Source of the DNA: Pseudomonas putida
Lineage (GTDB): Bacteria; Pseudomonadota; Gammaproteobacteria; Pseudomonadales; Pseudomonadaceae
Direction: 5' to 3'
DNA length: 64,000 nucleotides
Assembly (NCBI RefSeq): GCF_026625125.1
Contig: NZ_CP113097.1
Span: forward strand, 744,001-808,000
Positions 51,424-64,000 of this stretch are shown piece by piece. The position numbers and the translations under genes were made by a program. The first letter of the stretch is position 1. Each line of letters opens with the position of its first letter. The notes below the pieces were generated by a model. The model saw nothing but the letters and a program-made list of their open reading frames with translations, did no database searches and was not told the origin of the DNA.

Positions 51424-53097
51424 TCACGCCTTGCCGGACACCACCATCTTGCGTGCATGCGCCAGCGATTCCTTGGTCAGGTCGATACCACCCAGCATCC
51501 GCGCCACCTCCTCGACCCGCTCGCGCTTGCCAAGGTTGGCCACGGCAGTGTGCGTTGTGTCGCTGTTGCGCACCTTGTGCACGAACAAATGATGATGCCC
51601 TTGCGCCGCGACCTGGGGCAGGTGGGTGACGGTCAGCACCTGGCCGCGTTCACCGAGGCGGCGCAACAGCTGGCCGACGATCTCGGCCGTCGGCCCACCG
51701 ATACCCACATCAACTTCGTCGAAGACCAGCGTCGGGATGCGTGAGGTTTGCGCCGTGATGACCTGAATCGCCAGGCTGATCCGTGACAGTTCGCCGCCCG
51801 AGGCCACTTTGGCCAACGCTTTGAGCGGCTGCCCGGGGTTGGCGCTGACCAGCAGTTCTATCTGCTCAAGGCCGTGTGGCGACAGGTCGTTGCTTTGGTT
51901 GGGTGTGAGTTCGATGCAGAACCGCCCGCCAGGCATGCCCAGGCGCTGGATCTCTTGTTCGACCGCGACGGCGAGCTGTTTGGCGGCCTGTTGGCGCAAG
52001 GCACTCAGTTCGGTTGCCTTTTCCTGATAATGCTTGGCGTAGGCGGACAGTTCCTCACCCAGGCGCTCTATGGATTCATCGCTGGCATTCAGGCCTTCGA
52101 GCTCCTCAAGCAGTTGCTGCTGCAGGTGGGGCAGTTCGGTCGGGTGCACACGGTGTTTGCGCGCCAGGGTGTAGATGGTGTCGAGGCGCTCTTCCAGGGC
52201 CTGCAGGCGCATGGGGTCGGCGTCGAAGTTGTCGAGGAAGCGGTTGAGTTCGCCCACGGCTTCTTCTATCTGGATCTGTGCGCTGGCGATGAGATTGGCG
52301 GCTTCACCCAGTGCCTTGGGCGTATTGGCTGCGGCGCCCAGGCGGTTGAGGCTGGAGGTGAGGGCGCCGAGCACATTGCCCGAGTCGCTTTCGCTGCACT
52401 GGTCGATGACCTGGCGGCAGATGCCGAATAGGGCCTCGGCGTTGGTCAGGTTCTTGTGTTCCTGCTCCAACTGCTCCAGTTCGTTTTCACCCAGGCCAAG
52501 GTTGTCGAGCTCTTCGAGCTGATAGCTGAGCAACTGGTGGCGGGCGCGCTGCTCATCGCCGGAGTTGGACAGGTGCTCCAGCTCCAGGCGGGTCTGGTTC
52601 CAGCGCTTGGCGGCCAGCTGAACCTGACGGGACAGGTCGATGGCTCCGGCATATTCGTCGAGCAGGCGGCGGTGGGTGTCGGTCTTGAGCAGCGACTGGT
52701 GCTCATGCTGGCTGTGGATGTCGATCAGCAGTTCACCGAGCGCCTTCAGGTCACCCAGCGGGCAGGGCGTGCCGTTTATGTAGCCGCGGCTGCGGCCTTC
52801 GGCCGTGATCACGCGGCGCAGGATGCAGGGGCCGCCGTCGTCCAGGTCGCGATCGGCCAGCCAGGTGTGCGCTTCGGGGATATCCACCAGGTCGAAGGTG
52901 GCCAGGATGTCCGCCTTGTCTGCGTCAGGGCGCACCACGCCGCTGTCGGCACGATCACCCAGGGCCAGGCCGAGGGCGTCGAGCATGATCGATTTGCCTG
53001 CGCCGGTTTCGCCGGTGATGACGGACATGCCGCGGGCGAGTTCGAGATCGAGGTGTTCGACGATCGCGTAGTTGTGAATGGACAGGTGCACCAGCAT
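51424..53097 (-). CDS. recN: DNA repair protein RecN
   Basis: A 557-aa SMC-like ATPase of normal length. Walker A is [19 protein letters not shown] (about 29-47), a long coiled coil covers the middle, and the C-terminal signature and Walker B are [16 protein letters not shown] and [13 protein letters not shown]. It acts in double-strand break repair and is one of the most strongly induced SOS genes; a LexA box lies 24 bp upstream of its start. Confidence 0.96.
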   Translation of the reverse strand: MLVHLSIHNYAIVEHLDLELARGMSVITGETGAGKSIMLDALGLALGDRADSGVVRPDADKADILATFDLVDIPEAHTWLADRDLDDGGPCILRRVITAEGRSRGYINGTPCPLGDLKALGELLIDIHSQHEHQSLLKTDTHRRLLDEYAGAIDLSRQVQLAAKRWNQTRLELEHLSNSGDEQRARHQLLSYQLEELDNLGLGENELEQLEQEHKNLTNAEALFGICRQVIDQCSESDSGNVLGALTSSLNRLGAAANTPKALGEAANLIASAQIQIEEAVGELNRFLDNFDADPMRLQALEERLDTIYTLARKHRVHPTELPHLQQQLLEELEGLNASDESIERLGEELSAYAKHYQEKATELSALRQQAAKQLAVAVEQEIQRLGMPGGRFCIELTPNQSNDLSPHGLEQIELLVSANPGQPLKALAKVASGGELSRISLAIQVITAQTSRIPTLVFDEVDVGIGGPTAEIVGQLLRRLGERGQVLTVTHLPQVAAQGHHHLFVHKVRNSDTTHTAVANLGKRERVEEVARMLGGIDLTKESLAHARKMVVSGKA

Positions 53098-53121
53098 GGG
53101 GCGGCTCCCGAAAAGTCAGGT

Positions 53122-53137
53122 CTGGTTATTTATACAG
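53122..53137 (-). promoter_or_regulatory. LexA (SOS) box of recN
   Basis: Read on the minus strand, CTGTATAAATAACCAG, i.e. CTG-N10-CAG with the AT-rich centre of the consensus, 24 bp before the recN start codon. Confidence 0.88.
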
Positions 53138-53202
53138 TACTTTTTTCGACCCTGCCAATGCCTGCTCGCAGTTTCCATCGTCGACCCAAAACCGCTTTGC
53201 CC

Positions 53203-53230
53203 CTTGAAGCTGATTTTTCCGGCCCCATAT
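53203..53230 (+). promoter_or_regulatory. Sigma-32 heat-shock promoter of grpE
   Basis: -35 CTTGAA (53203-53208, preceded by CCC) and -10 CCCCATAT (53223-53230) with a 14-bp spacer, close to the RpoH consensus. It lies about 58 bp upstream of the grpE start codon. Confidence 0.9.
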
Positions 53231-53287
53231 AGCCGGCAGACACGGCGAGCTTTGCTCGTACTACAGAGATTGCGGAGGAGAGACCCC

Positions 53288-53842
53288 ATGGCTGACGAAC
53301 AGCTGAATGAGAAAGACCTTAACGCCGAAGAGGCAGGTGCAGTGGATAACGGCGCCCGCGTTCAAGAGCTCGAGGAGCAGCTGGCCGCCGCCAAGGATCA
53401 GTCCCTGCGTGCCGTCGCCGACCTGCAGAACGTGCGCCGCCGCGCCGAGCAGGATGTCGAGAAGGCGCACAAGTTCGCCCTGGAAAAGTTCGCCGGCGAC
53501 CTGCTGCCAGTGATCGACAGCCTTGAGCTGGCCCTGGCGCACTCCAGCGCTGAGGATGAACAGGTCAAGAAGATCCGTGAAGGCGTCGAACTGACCCTCA
53601 AGATGTTCCAGGACACCCTCAAGCGTTACAACCTCGAAGCCATCGACCCGCACGGCCAGCCGTTCAACGCCGAGCACCATCAGGCCATGGCCATGCAGGA
53701 AAGCGCCGAGGTAGAGCCCAACAGCGTGCTGAACGTGTTCCAGAAGGGCTACCTGCTCAATGGCCGCCTGCTGCGCCCTGCCATGGTAGTGGTCAGCAAG
53801 GCGCCGAGCGCGCCGCAGCCTTCGATCGATGAAAAGGCTTGA
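53288..53842 (+). CDS. grpE: Nucleotide exchange factor GrpE
   Basis: A 184-aa co-chaperone that releases ADP from DnaK. The N-terminal coiled coil (about 25-75) includes [28 protein letters not shown], and the C-terminal beta domain contains [18 protein letters not shown] and [30 protein letters not shown] 53288 follows gcggaggag; the longer frame reads through the promoter. It is the first gene of the grpE-dnaK-dnaJ group and has its own heat-shock promoter. Confidence 0.97.
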   Translation: MADEQLNEKDLNAEEAGAVDNGARVQELEEQLAAAKDQSLRAVADLQNVRRRAEQDVEKAHKFALEKFAGDLLPVIDSLELALAHSSAEDEQVKKIREGVELTLKMFQDTLKRYNLEAIDPHGQPFNAEHHQAMAMQESAEVEPNSVLNVFQKGYLLNGRLLRPAMVVVSKAPSAPQPSIDEKA

Positions 53843-53865
53843 AATCCGTCGGGGCATCCCCATCT
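53838..53865 (+). promoter_or_regulatory. Sigma-32 heat-shock promoter of dnaK
   Basis: -35 CTTGAA (53838-53843) and -10 CCCCATCT (53858-53865), again with a 14-bp spacer. The -35 element overlaps the stop codon of grpE, about 100 bp upstream of dnaK. Confidence 0.9.
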
Positions 53866-53943
53866 AGGTGTCAAGCCTTCAAGTATTACCGCAGTTGGCC
53901 AAAGTAGTCGCTGCAACCAAATTCAAGTTTCGGGAGAGTAAAC

Positions 53944-55872
53944 ATGGGCAAAATCATCGGTATCGACCTGGGGACCACCAACTCGTGCGTCTCCATTCTG
54001 GAAAACGGTAACGTCAAGGTCATCGAAAACGCCGAAGGTGCGCGTACCACCCCTTCGATCGTGGCCTACGCCAATGACGGCGAAATCCTGGTTGGCCAGT
54101 CGGCCAAGCGCCAGGCCGTCACCAACCCGCACAACACCCTGTTCGCAGTGAAGCGCCTCATCGGCCGCCGCTTCGAAGAAGATGTCGTGCAGAAAGACAT
54201 CAAGCTGGTGCCGTACAAGATCGTCAAGGCTAACAACGGTGACGCCTGGGTCGAAGCTTCCGGCAAGGAAATGGCGCCGCCGCAGATCAGCGCCGAAGTC
54301 CTGAAAAAGATGAAGAAGACCGCCGAAGACTACCTCGGCGAGCCAGTCACCGAAGCGGTCATCACCGTTCCGGCCTACTTCAACGACAGCCAGCGTCAGG
54401 CCACCAAAGACGCCGGCCGCATCGCGGGCCTGGACGTAAAACGCATCATCAACGAGCCGACCGCTGCTGCGCTGGCCTATGGCATGGACAAAGCCAAGGG
54501 CGACCACACCGTCATCGTTTATGACCTGGGTGGTGGTACCTTCGACGTATCGGTCATCGAAATCGCCGAAGTCGACGGTGAACACCAGTTCGAAGTACTG
54601 GCCACCAACGGCGACACCTTCCTGGGTGGCGAAGACTTCGACATGCGCCTGATCGACTACCTCGTCGACGAGTTCAAGAAAGAGTCGGGCATGGACCTGA
54701 AGAACGACCCTCTGGCCCTGCAGCGTCTGAAAGAAGCCGCGGAAAAGGCCAAGATCGAACTGTCCTCGGCCCAGTCGACCGACGTGAACCTGCCGTACAT
54801 CACTGCAGACGCGACAGGTCCCAAGCACCTGAACGTGAAGATCTCCCGCGCCAAGCTGGAGTCGCTGGTCGAAGACCTGGTCAACCGTACCATCGAGCCT
54901 TGCCGCATCGCCCTGAAAGACGCAGGCATCGACGCCAGCAAGATCGACGACGTGATCCTGGTCGGTGGCCAGACCCGTATGCCGCTGGTTCAGAAGGCCG
55001 TAGCCGACTTCTTCGGTAAGGAAGCTCGCAAGGACGTCAACCCGGACGAAGCAGTTGCCATGGGCGCTGCCATCCAGGGTGCCGTACTGGCCGGTGACGT
55101 GAAAGACGTGCTGCTGCTGGACGTCAGCCCGCTGACCCTGGGTATCGAAACCATGGGCGGCGTGATGACCCCGCTGATCGAGAAGAACACCACCATTCCG
55201 ACCAAGAAGTCGCAGGTGTTCTCGACGGCCGACGACAACCAGGGCGCAGTGACCATTCACGTGCTGCAGGGTGAGCGCAAGCAAGCCTCGCAGAACAAGT
55301 CGCTGGGCAAGTTCGACCTGGCTGACATCCCGCCAGCACCGCGTGGTGTTCCGCAGATCGAAGTGACCTTCGACATTGACGCCAACGGCATCCTGCACGT
55401 CGGCGCCAAAGACAAGGCCACCGGCAAGACCCAGTCGATCGTGATCAAGGCCAACTCCGGTCTGTCCGACGAAGAGATCGAAAAAATGGTGCGTGACGCC
55501 GAGGCCAATGCCGAGGAAGACCGCAAGTTCGAAGAGCTGGCCGCTGCCCGTAACCAGGGTGACGCGCTGGTTCACTCGACCCGCAAGATGGTCGCTGACG
55601 CCGGTGACAAGGTCACTGCCGAAGAGAAGACTGCCATCGAAGCGGCCGTGGTTGCCCTGGAAGCCGCTGTCAAAGGCGACGACAAGGCTGCCATCGATGC
55701 CAAGGTCGAGGAACTGTCCAAGGTCTCCGCGCCGGTAGCACAGAAGATGTACGCCGAGCAGTCGGCCGAACAGCCTCAGGGCGGCGCTCAGCAGCAGGCC
55801 GAACCGGAAGCCAAGCACGATGACGTGGTTGACGCCGAGTTCGAAGAAGTGAAAGGCGACGACAAGAAGTAA
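53944..55872 (+). CDS. dnaK: Chaperone DnaK (Hsp70)
   Basis: A 642-aa Hsp70 of normal length. The nucleotide-binding domain begins [17 protein letters not shown] and contains [16 protein letters not shown] and [13 protein letters not shown]. The linker [16 protein letters not shown] leads to the substrate-binding domain, and the Gln/Ala-rich tail ends with [15 protein letters not shown]. It works with DnaJ and GrpE in folding and in control of sigma-32. Codon use is strongly biased, as expected for a highly expressed gene. Confidence 0.98.
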   Translation: MGKIIGIDLGTTNSCVSILENGNVKVIENAEGARTTPSIVAYANDGEILVGQSAKRQAVTNPHNTLFAVKRLIGRRFEEDVVQKDIKLVPYKIVKANNGDAWVEASGKEMAPPQISAEVLKKMKKTAEDYLGEPVTEAVITVPAYFNDSQRQATKDAGRIAGLDVKRIINEPTAAALAYGMDKAKGDHTVIVYDLGGGTFDVSVIEIAEVDGEHQFEVLATNGDTFLGGEDFDMRLIDYLVDEFKKESGMDLKNDPLALQRLKEAAEKAKIELSSAQSTDVNLPYITADATGPKHLNVKISRAKLESLVEDLVNRTIEPCRIALKDAGIDASKIDDVILVGGQTRMPLVQKAVADFFGKEARKDVNPDEAVAMGAAIQGAVLAGDVKDVLLLDVSPLTLGIETMGGVMTPLIEKNTTIPTKKSQVFSTADDNQGAVTIHVLQGERKQASQNKSLGKFDLADIPPAPRGVPQIEVTFDIDANGILHVGAKDKATGKTQSIVIKANSGLSDEEIEKMVRDAEANAEEDRKFEELAAARNQGDALVHSTRKMVADAGDKVTAEEKTAIEAAVVALEAAVKGDDKAAIDAKVEELSKVSAPVAQKMYAEQSAEQPQGGAQQQAEPEAKHDDVVDAEFEEVKGDDKK

Positions 55873-55889
55873 TCGTTGCATGTTGTCGG

Positions 55890-55952
55890 CCAGCTCACCG
55901 TCGTTTGGCGGTGAGCTGGTAGGATGTCGCCGCGCGGGGGCTTGCTCCCGCG
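55890..55952. other. Two hairpins in the dnaK-dnaJ gap
   Basis: An 11-bp perfect inverted repeat ccagctcaccg/cggtgagctgg (55890-55919) without a T run, followed by a REP-like hairpin cgcggggg-cttg-ctcccgcg (55933-55952). They may protect the dnaK message end or lower dnaJ expression relative to dnaK. No clear promoter for dnaJ can be seen. Confidence 0.6.
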
Positions 55953-56070
55953 TTGGCGTATCTGGAATTCGAGAATTTTTTACAGCATTTGTCTGGGCCG
56001 CATCGGGTCTTCAGGCGGGTGCTGACGGCGCGGCGCGGATGCCGAACGCCCAACAAGGTGCAAATGACCT

Positions 56071-58012
<1,942 letters not shown>

Positions 58013-58033
58013 GTCTTGCAGCGACTGTGATGG

Positions 58034-58169
58034 CCCTATCGCCGGCAAGCCGGCTCCCACAATGGATTGTGTGGGCTTTTAGGGTTGAGCAAGGCAGCTG
58101 CTCCCGCAGGGGATTGCAAACCTTCCGGTTGGTGCAGTACATGTGGGAGCCGGCTTGCCGGCGATGGGG
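58034..58169. repeat. Inverted REP pair after dapB
   Basis: Reverse REP at 58034-58061 and direct REP at 58142-58169 around a spacer related to those of the composite repeats (cttttagggttgagcaaggc). The 371-bp gap 58013-58383 holds these REPs followed by the carA leader. Confidence 0.85.
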
Positions 58170-58298
58170 TGCAAGGCACCCTCTGTCGCAATCATGTGTT
58201 TTAGAGGCACATTTGCGGTAGACCAAAAAAGCACTTTTCTGTAAGCTACAGCTTTAGTGTGTCCACTAAAAGCGCGCAGCGAATTGAATTCAGCACAT

Positions 58299-58339
58299 AA
58301 AAGCGGGGTGACGTGTCCATACGTCACTCCGCTTTTTTG
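58299..58339 (+). terminator. Terminator-like hairpin in the carA leader
   Basis: A 16-bp stem (aaaagcggggtgacgt/acgtcactccgctttt, one G-U pair) with a 6-nt loop, and T residues running on after it (to 58337). It ends about 45 bp before the carA start codon. It could be the end of the dapB transcript or an attenuator of carAB; the carAB leader of P. aeruginosa has been reported to use attenuation, as I recall. Confidence 0.8.
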
Positions 58340-58383
58340 CAACCTGCGATCGCCCTTTCATGCTTGATTTACGGGAGGTCTTC

Positions 58384-59520
58384 TTGACAAAGCCAGCCAT
58401 ACTCGCCCTTGCCGACGGCAGTATTTTTCGCGGTGAAGCCATCGGAGCCGACGGTCAGACCGTTGGTGAGGTGGTATTCAACACCGCTATGACCGGCTAC
58501 CAGGAAATCCTTACAGACCCTTCCTACGCGCAGCAAATCGTTACCCTGACCTACCCGCACATCGGCAACACCGGTACCACCCCGGAAGATGCCGAGTCGA
58601 ACCGTGTCTGGTCCGCCGGCCTGGTCATCCGTGACCTGCCGCTGCTGGCCAGCAACTGGCGTAACACCCAGTCGCTGCCTGACTACCTCAAGGCCAACAA
58701 TGTCGTTGCCATCGCCGGCATCGACACCCGTCGCCTGACCCGTATCCTGCGTGAAAAGGGCGCTCAGAACGGCTGCATTCTGGCTGGTGACAACATCAGC
58801 GAAGAAGCCGCCATCGCCGCGGCCCGCGCCTTCCCCGGCCTCAAGGGCATGGACCTGGCCAAGGTCGTTTCCACCAAGGAGCGTTACGAGTGGCGCTCCA
58901 GCGTGTGGGAGCTGAAAACTGACAGCCACCCGACCCTGGAAGCCTCCGAGCTGCCGTACCACGTTGTCGCCTTCGACTACGGCGTCAAGCTGAACATCCT
59001 GCGCATGTTGGTCGCCCGCGGCTGCCGCGTGACCGTGGTGCCTGCCCAGACCCCGGCCAGCGAAGTGCTCGCGCTCAACCCGGACGGCGTGTTCCTGTCC
59101 AACGGCCCTGGTGATCCGGAGCCATGCGACTACGCCATCCAGGCGATCAAAGAGATCCTCGAAACCGAGATCCCGGTGTTCGGCATCTGCCTCGGCCACC
59201 AGCTGCTGGCCCTGGCCTCCGGCGCCAAGACCGTGAAAATGGGCCACGGCCACCACGGTGCCAACCACCCGGTCCAGGACCTGGACACCGGCGTGGTCAT
59301 GATCACCAGCCAGAACCACGGTTTCGCCGTAGACGAAGCCACCCTGCCGGGTAACGTGCGCGCCATCCACAAGTCGCTGTTCGACGGCACCCTGCAGGGT
59401 ATCGAGCGTACCGACAAGAGCGCGTTCAGCTTCCAGGGCCACCCTGAAGCGAGCCCGGGCCCGACCGACGTCGCGCCACTGTTCGATCGTTTCACCGATG
59501 CCATGGCCAAGCGCCGCTGA
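58384..59520 (+). CDS. carA: Carbamoyl-phosphate synthase small subunit
   Basis: A 378-aa glutamine amidotransferase subunit that feeds ammonia to CarB for arginine and pyrimidine synthesis. The class I glutaminase domain has the nucleophile Cys in [17 protein letters not shown] (about 263-279) and the His/Glu pair in [11 protein letters not shown]. The start is TTG 58384, preceded by gggagg at 5 bp, giving [16 protein letters not shown] 58360 lies before the ribosome site and is not likely. Length agrees with CarA of other pseudomonads. Confidence 0.95.
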   Translation: MTKPAILALADGSIFRGEAIGADGQTVGEVVFNTAMTGYQEILTDPSYAQQIVTLTYPHIGNTGTTPEDAESNRVWSAGLVIRDLPLLASNWRNTQSLPDYLKANNVVAIAGIDTRRLTRILREKGAQNGCILAGDNISEEAAIAAARAFPGLKGMDLAKVVSTKERYEWRSSVWELKTDSHPTLEASELPYHVVAFDYGVKLNILRMLVARGCRVTVVPAQTPASEVLALNPDGVFLSNGPGDPEPCDYAIQAIKEILETEIPVFGICLGHQLLALASGAKTVKMGHGHHGANHPVQDLDTGVVMITSQNHGFAVDEATLPGNVRAIHKSLFDGTLQGIERTDKSAFSFQGHPEASPGPTDVAPLFDRFTDAMAKRR

Positions 59521-59625
59521 GCATCCTGCTTCAAGGCCCCGGGCCGGCACCTGCCGCGCCCGGCCGCGCCTGACCCAGATTGTTCAAAGCGGCTTGCCGA
59601 CTGACCCCGGATTTGAGTGACCACC

Positions 59626-62843
<3,218 letters not shown>

Positions 62844-62847
<4 letters not shown>

Positions 62848-63326
62848 GCATTACCAAGTATCCGATGACCGTTCAGGGCGCTCGCGCCCTGGAAGAGGAA
62901 CATCTGTTCCTGAGCAAGACCGAGCGCCCGCGCCTGAGTCAGGCCATTGGCGAAGCGCGCGAACTGGGCGACCTCAAGGAAAATGCCGAATACCATGCCG
63001 CCCGTGAGGAGCAGGGCATGGTCGAGGCGCGTATCCGCGACATCGAAGGCCGTCTGCAGAACTCGGTAGTGATCGATGTGACCACTATTCCTCACACCGG
63101 CAAGGTGATTTTCGGTACCACTGTGGTGCTGGCCAACACTGAAACCGATGAAGAGGTGAGCTACCAGATCGTTGGCGAGGATGAAGCCGACGTGAAGCAA
63201 GGCAAGCTCTCGAGTGGCGCACCGATCGCCCGTGCCATCATCGGCAAGGAAGAAGGTGATACTGTCGTCGTCAAGACGCCAAGCGGCTCGGTCGAGTACG
63301 AGATTGTCGAAGTCAAGCACATCTGA
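62844..63326 (+). CDS. greA: Transcription elongation factor GreA
   Basis: A 160-aa factor with an N-terminal coiled coil (about 10-75, including [23 protein letters not shown] with the acidic tip) and the FKBP-like C-terminal domain ([27 protein letters not shown]). It rescues backtracked RNA polymerase by stimulating transcript cleavage. Its ATG overlaps the carB stop (ATGA), so it belongs to the carAB operon. Confidence 0.97.
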
Positions 63327-63753
63327 CCGGCGCCAGCGGGCGCCATCCCTCGAGGGGATCCTCTGGCAGCTGGCCCAGGTTTTCTGGGTCGGTGGCCTTT
63401 GGGTGTTCCATGTGGGGCTGGTGCCTGCGCTCAAGGTCAGTGGCCTGGCGCCCTTGCTGGTACAGGACATCGCCGGGCAGATCGACCGTTGGTTGATAGG
63501 CGTGGCGATGCTCGGGCTGCTGACGCAGCTGGCGGTGCTGGCGAGGGTCGATGGCCTGGCTGCCTGGTGGCGGCAATTCCGTGGCCAGATGCTGTTGCTG
63601 GGCTTTGCGGCCTGCGTGGGGTACTACACCTTGCGCTACGGTATCTCGGTCGGCGAGCGCTGGCAGATGTTCTGTTTCCTGGTGCTGGGGTTTTCCGGCA
63701 TCGTGCTGGTCGCTCAACCGGTACCGGTCAGGGCGCGTCAAGCGCGCCACTGA
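63304..63753 (+). CDS. DUF4149 membrane protein
   Basis: A membrane protein of about 149 aa with four hydrophobic segments (ILWQLAQVFWVGGLWVFHVGL, WLIGVAMLGLLTQLAVLA, MLLLGFAACVGYYTL, WQMFCFLVLGFSGIVLVA), the DUF4149 pattern. The frame has no ATG near its beginning. TTG 63304, inside the end of greA, gives the family's usual length and is my choice; CTG 63370 or GTG 63403 are alternatives that would cut the first helix. It is coupled to greA. Function unknown. Confidence 0.75.
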   Translation: MSKSSTSDRRQRAPSLEGILWQLAQVFWVGGLWVFHVGLVPALKVSGLAPLLVQDIAGQIDRWLIGVAMLGLLTQLAVLARVDGLAAWWRQFRGQMLLLGFAACVGYYTLRYGISVGERWQMFCFLVLGFSGIVLVAQPVPVRARQARH

Positions 63754-63759
63754 GCGGCG

Positions 63760-63781
63760 CCACCGTTACTTGTAACGGTGG
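63760..63781. terminator. Short hairpin between convergent genes
   Basis: Perfect 9-bp stem ccaccgtta/taacggtgg with a cttg loop. It includes the stop codon of the convergent yhbY gene and has no T run, so its role as terminator is uncertain. Confidence 0.45.
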
Positions 63782-64000
63782 ATGTTGGACAGCTGCTTGT
63801 TCGGCTGCGGGTTCTTGCGGTAGATCAGCGCTTTCTTGCCGATGGTCTGCACCAGCTCGGCGCGGCCTTGCTTGCACAGCTCTGCGATGGTCTCGGCGCG
63901 CTCTTCGCGATCTTCCGAGCGAATTTCGACCTTGATCAGCTCATGGTCGGCCAGGGCGCGGTCCAGTTCAGCGATCACGCCTTCATTCAAACCGTTGCCA
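63766..64000 (-). CDS. yhbY: CRS1/YhbY-domain RNA-binding protein (partial)
   Basis: The C-terminal 77 codons; the frame is open to the right edge, where it reads GNGLNEGVIAELDRALADHELIKVEIRSEDREER. The internal ATG at 63990 is not the start, because the family's GxxG loop residues GNGLNEG lie before it. YhbY binds RNA and associates with 50S ribosome precursors. It is convergent with the DUF4149 gene. Confidence 0.92.
   Translation of the reverse strand, partial: GNGLNEGVIAELDRALADHELIKVEIRSEDREERAETIAELCKQGRAELVQTIGKKALIYRKNPQPNKQLSNIHRYK

Noticed and set aside
53923..55881. 652-codon open frame antisense to dnaK
   Set aside because: GC-rich, strongly biased codons leave the antisense frame open; the protein has no recognisable features.

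Overview
The window is a stretch of a Pseudomonas putida-group chromosome. The block lldR/lldPD-dld, smpB, ratA, bamE/fur, recN, grpE-dnaK-dnaJ, dapB, carAB, greA, yhbY has the order expected for pseudomonads. The intergenic spaces carry the GC-rich REP palindromes (core gccggcttgccggcgat) typical of P. putida, and codon use is GC-rich outside one island.

Region 1 (1-6019) is sugar-acid and amine uptake and catabolism: the end of a glucarate dehydratase gene, a LysR regulator divergent from a D-2-hydroxyacid dehydrogenase, a sugar-acid MFS transporter behind a 36/37-bp tandem repeat array, and a GABA-permease-like transporter.

Region 2 (about 6147-25786) is the most unusual part. Nine co-directional genes encode two HlyD-like adaptors, a predicted M50 (site-2-protease-type) membrane protein fused to a HlyD-like domain, an Asp/Asn beta-hydroxylase-like protein, a sulfotransferase, a GNAT acetyltransferase, a phage-tail-collar protein, a 3372-residue LEPR/DUF4347 repeat protein and a TolC-family lipoprotein. 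A convergent gene encodes an APS kinase, which makes the precursor kinase product PAPS used by sulfotransferases. The set looks like a type-I-like export apparatus in which the ABC ATPase is absent and an M50-HlyD fusion is present, packaged with protein-modifying enzymes and a giant surface protein. I infer this from gene content; I know of no experimental description of the whole set.

Region 3 (about 25.86-39.61 kb) is an AT-richer genomic island next to the 3' end of the tmRNA gene ssrA. It carries a three-gene putative defence cassette (DUF262 protein, DUF3696-type AAA ATPase, unknown protein), a type III restriction-modification pair (mod, res), a tightly overlapping four-gene replication/recombination operon (DUF3987 protein, small protein, tyrosine recombinase, 89-aa protein) and a P4-type integrase beside ssrA.

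Region 4 (39.6-64 kb) is housekeeping: ssrA, small DUF3077/DUF6124 proteins, the lactate operon with its regulator and a clear palindromic operator, smpB, ratA, bamE/fur, recN with a LexA box, the grpE-dnaK-dnaJ chaperone cluster with two near-consensus sigma-32 promoters, dapB, carAB behind a leader hairpin, greA, a DUF4149 protein and the end of yhbY. REP-containing composite repeats of about 217 bp fill several intergenic gaps.
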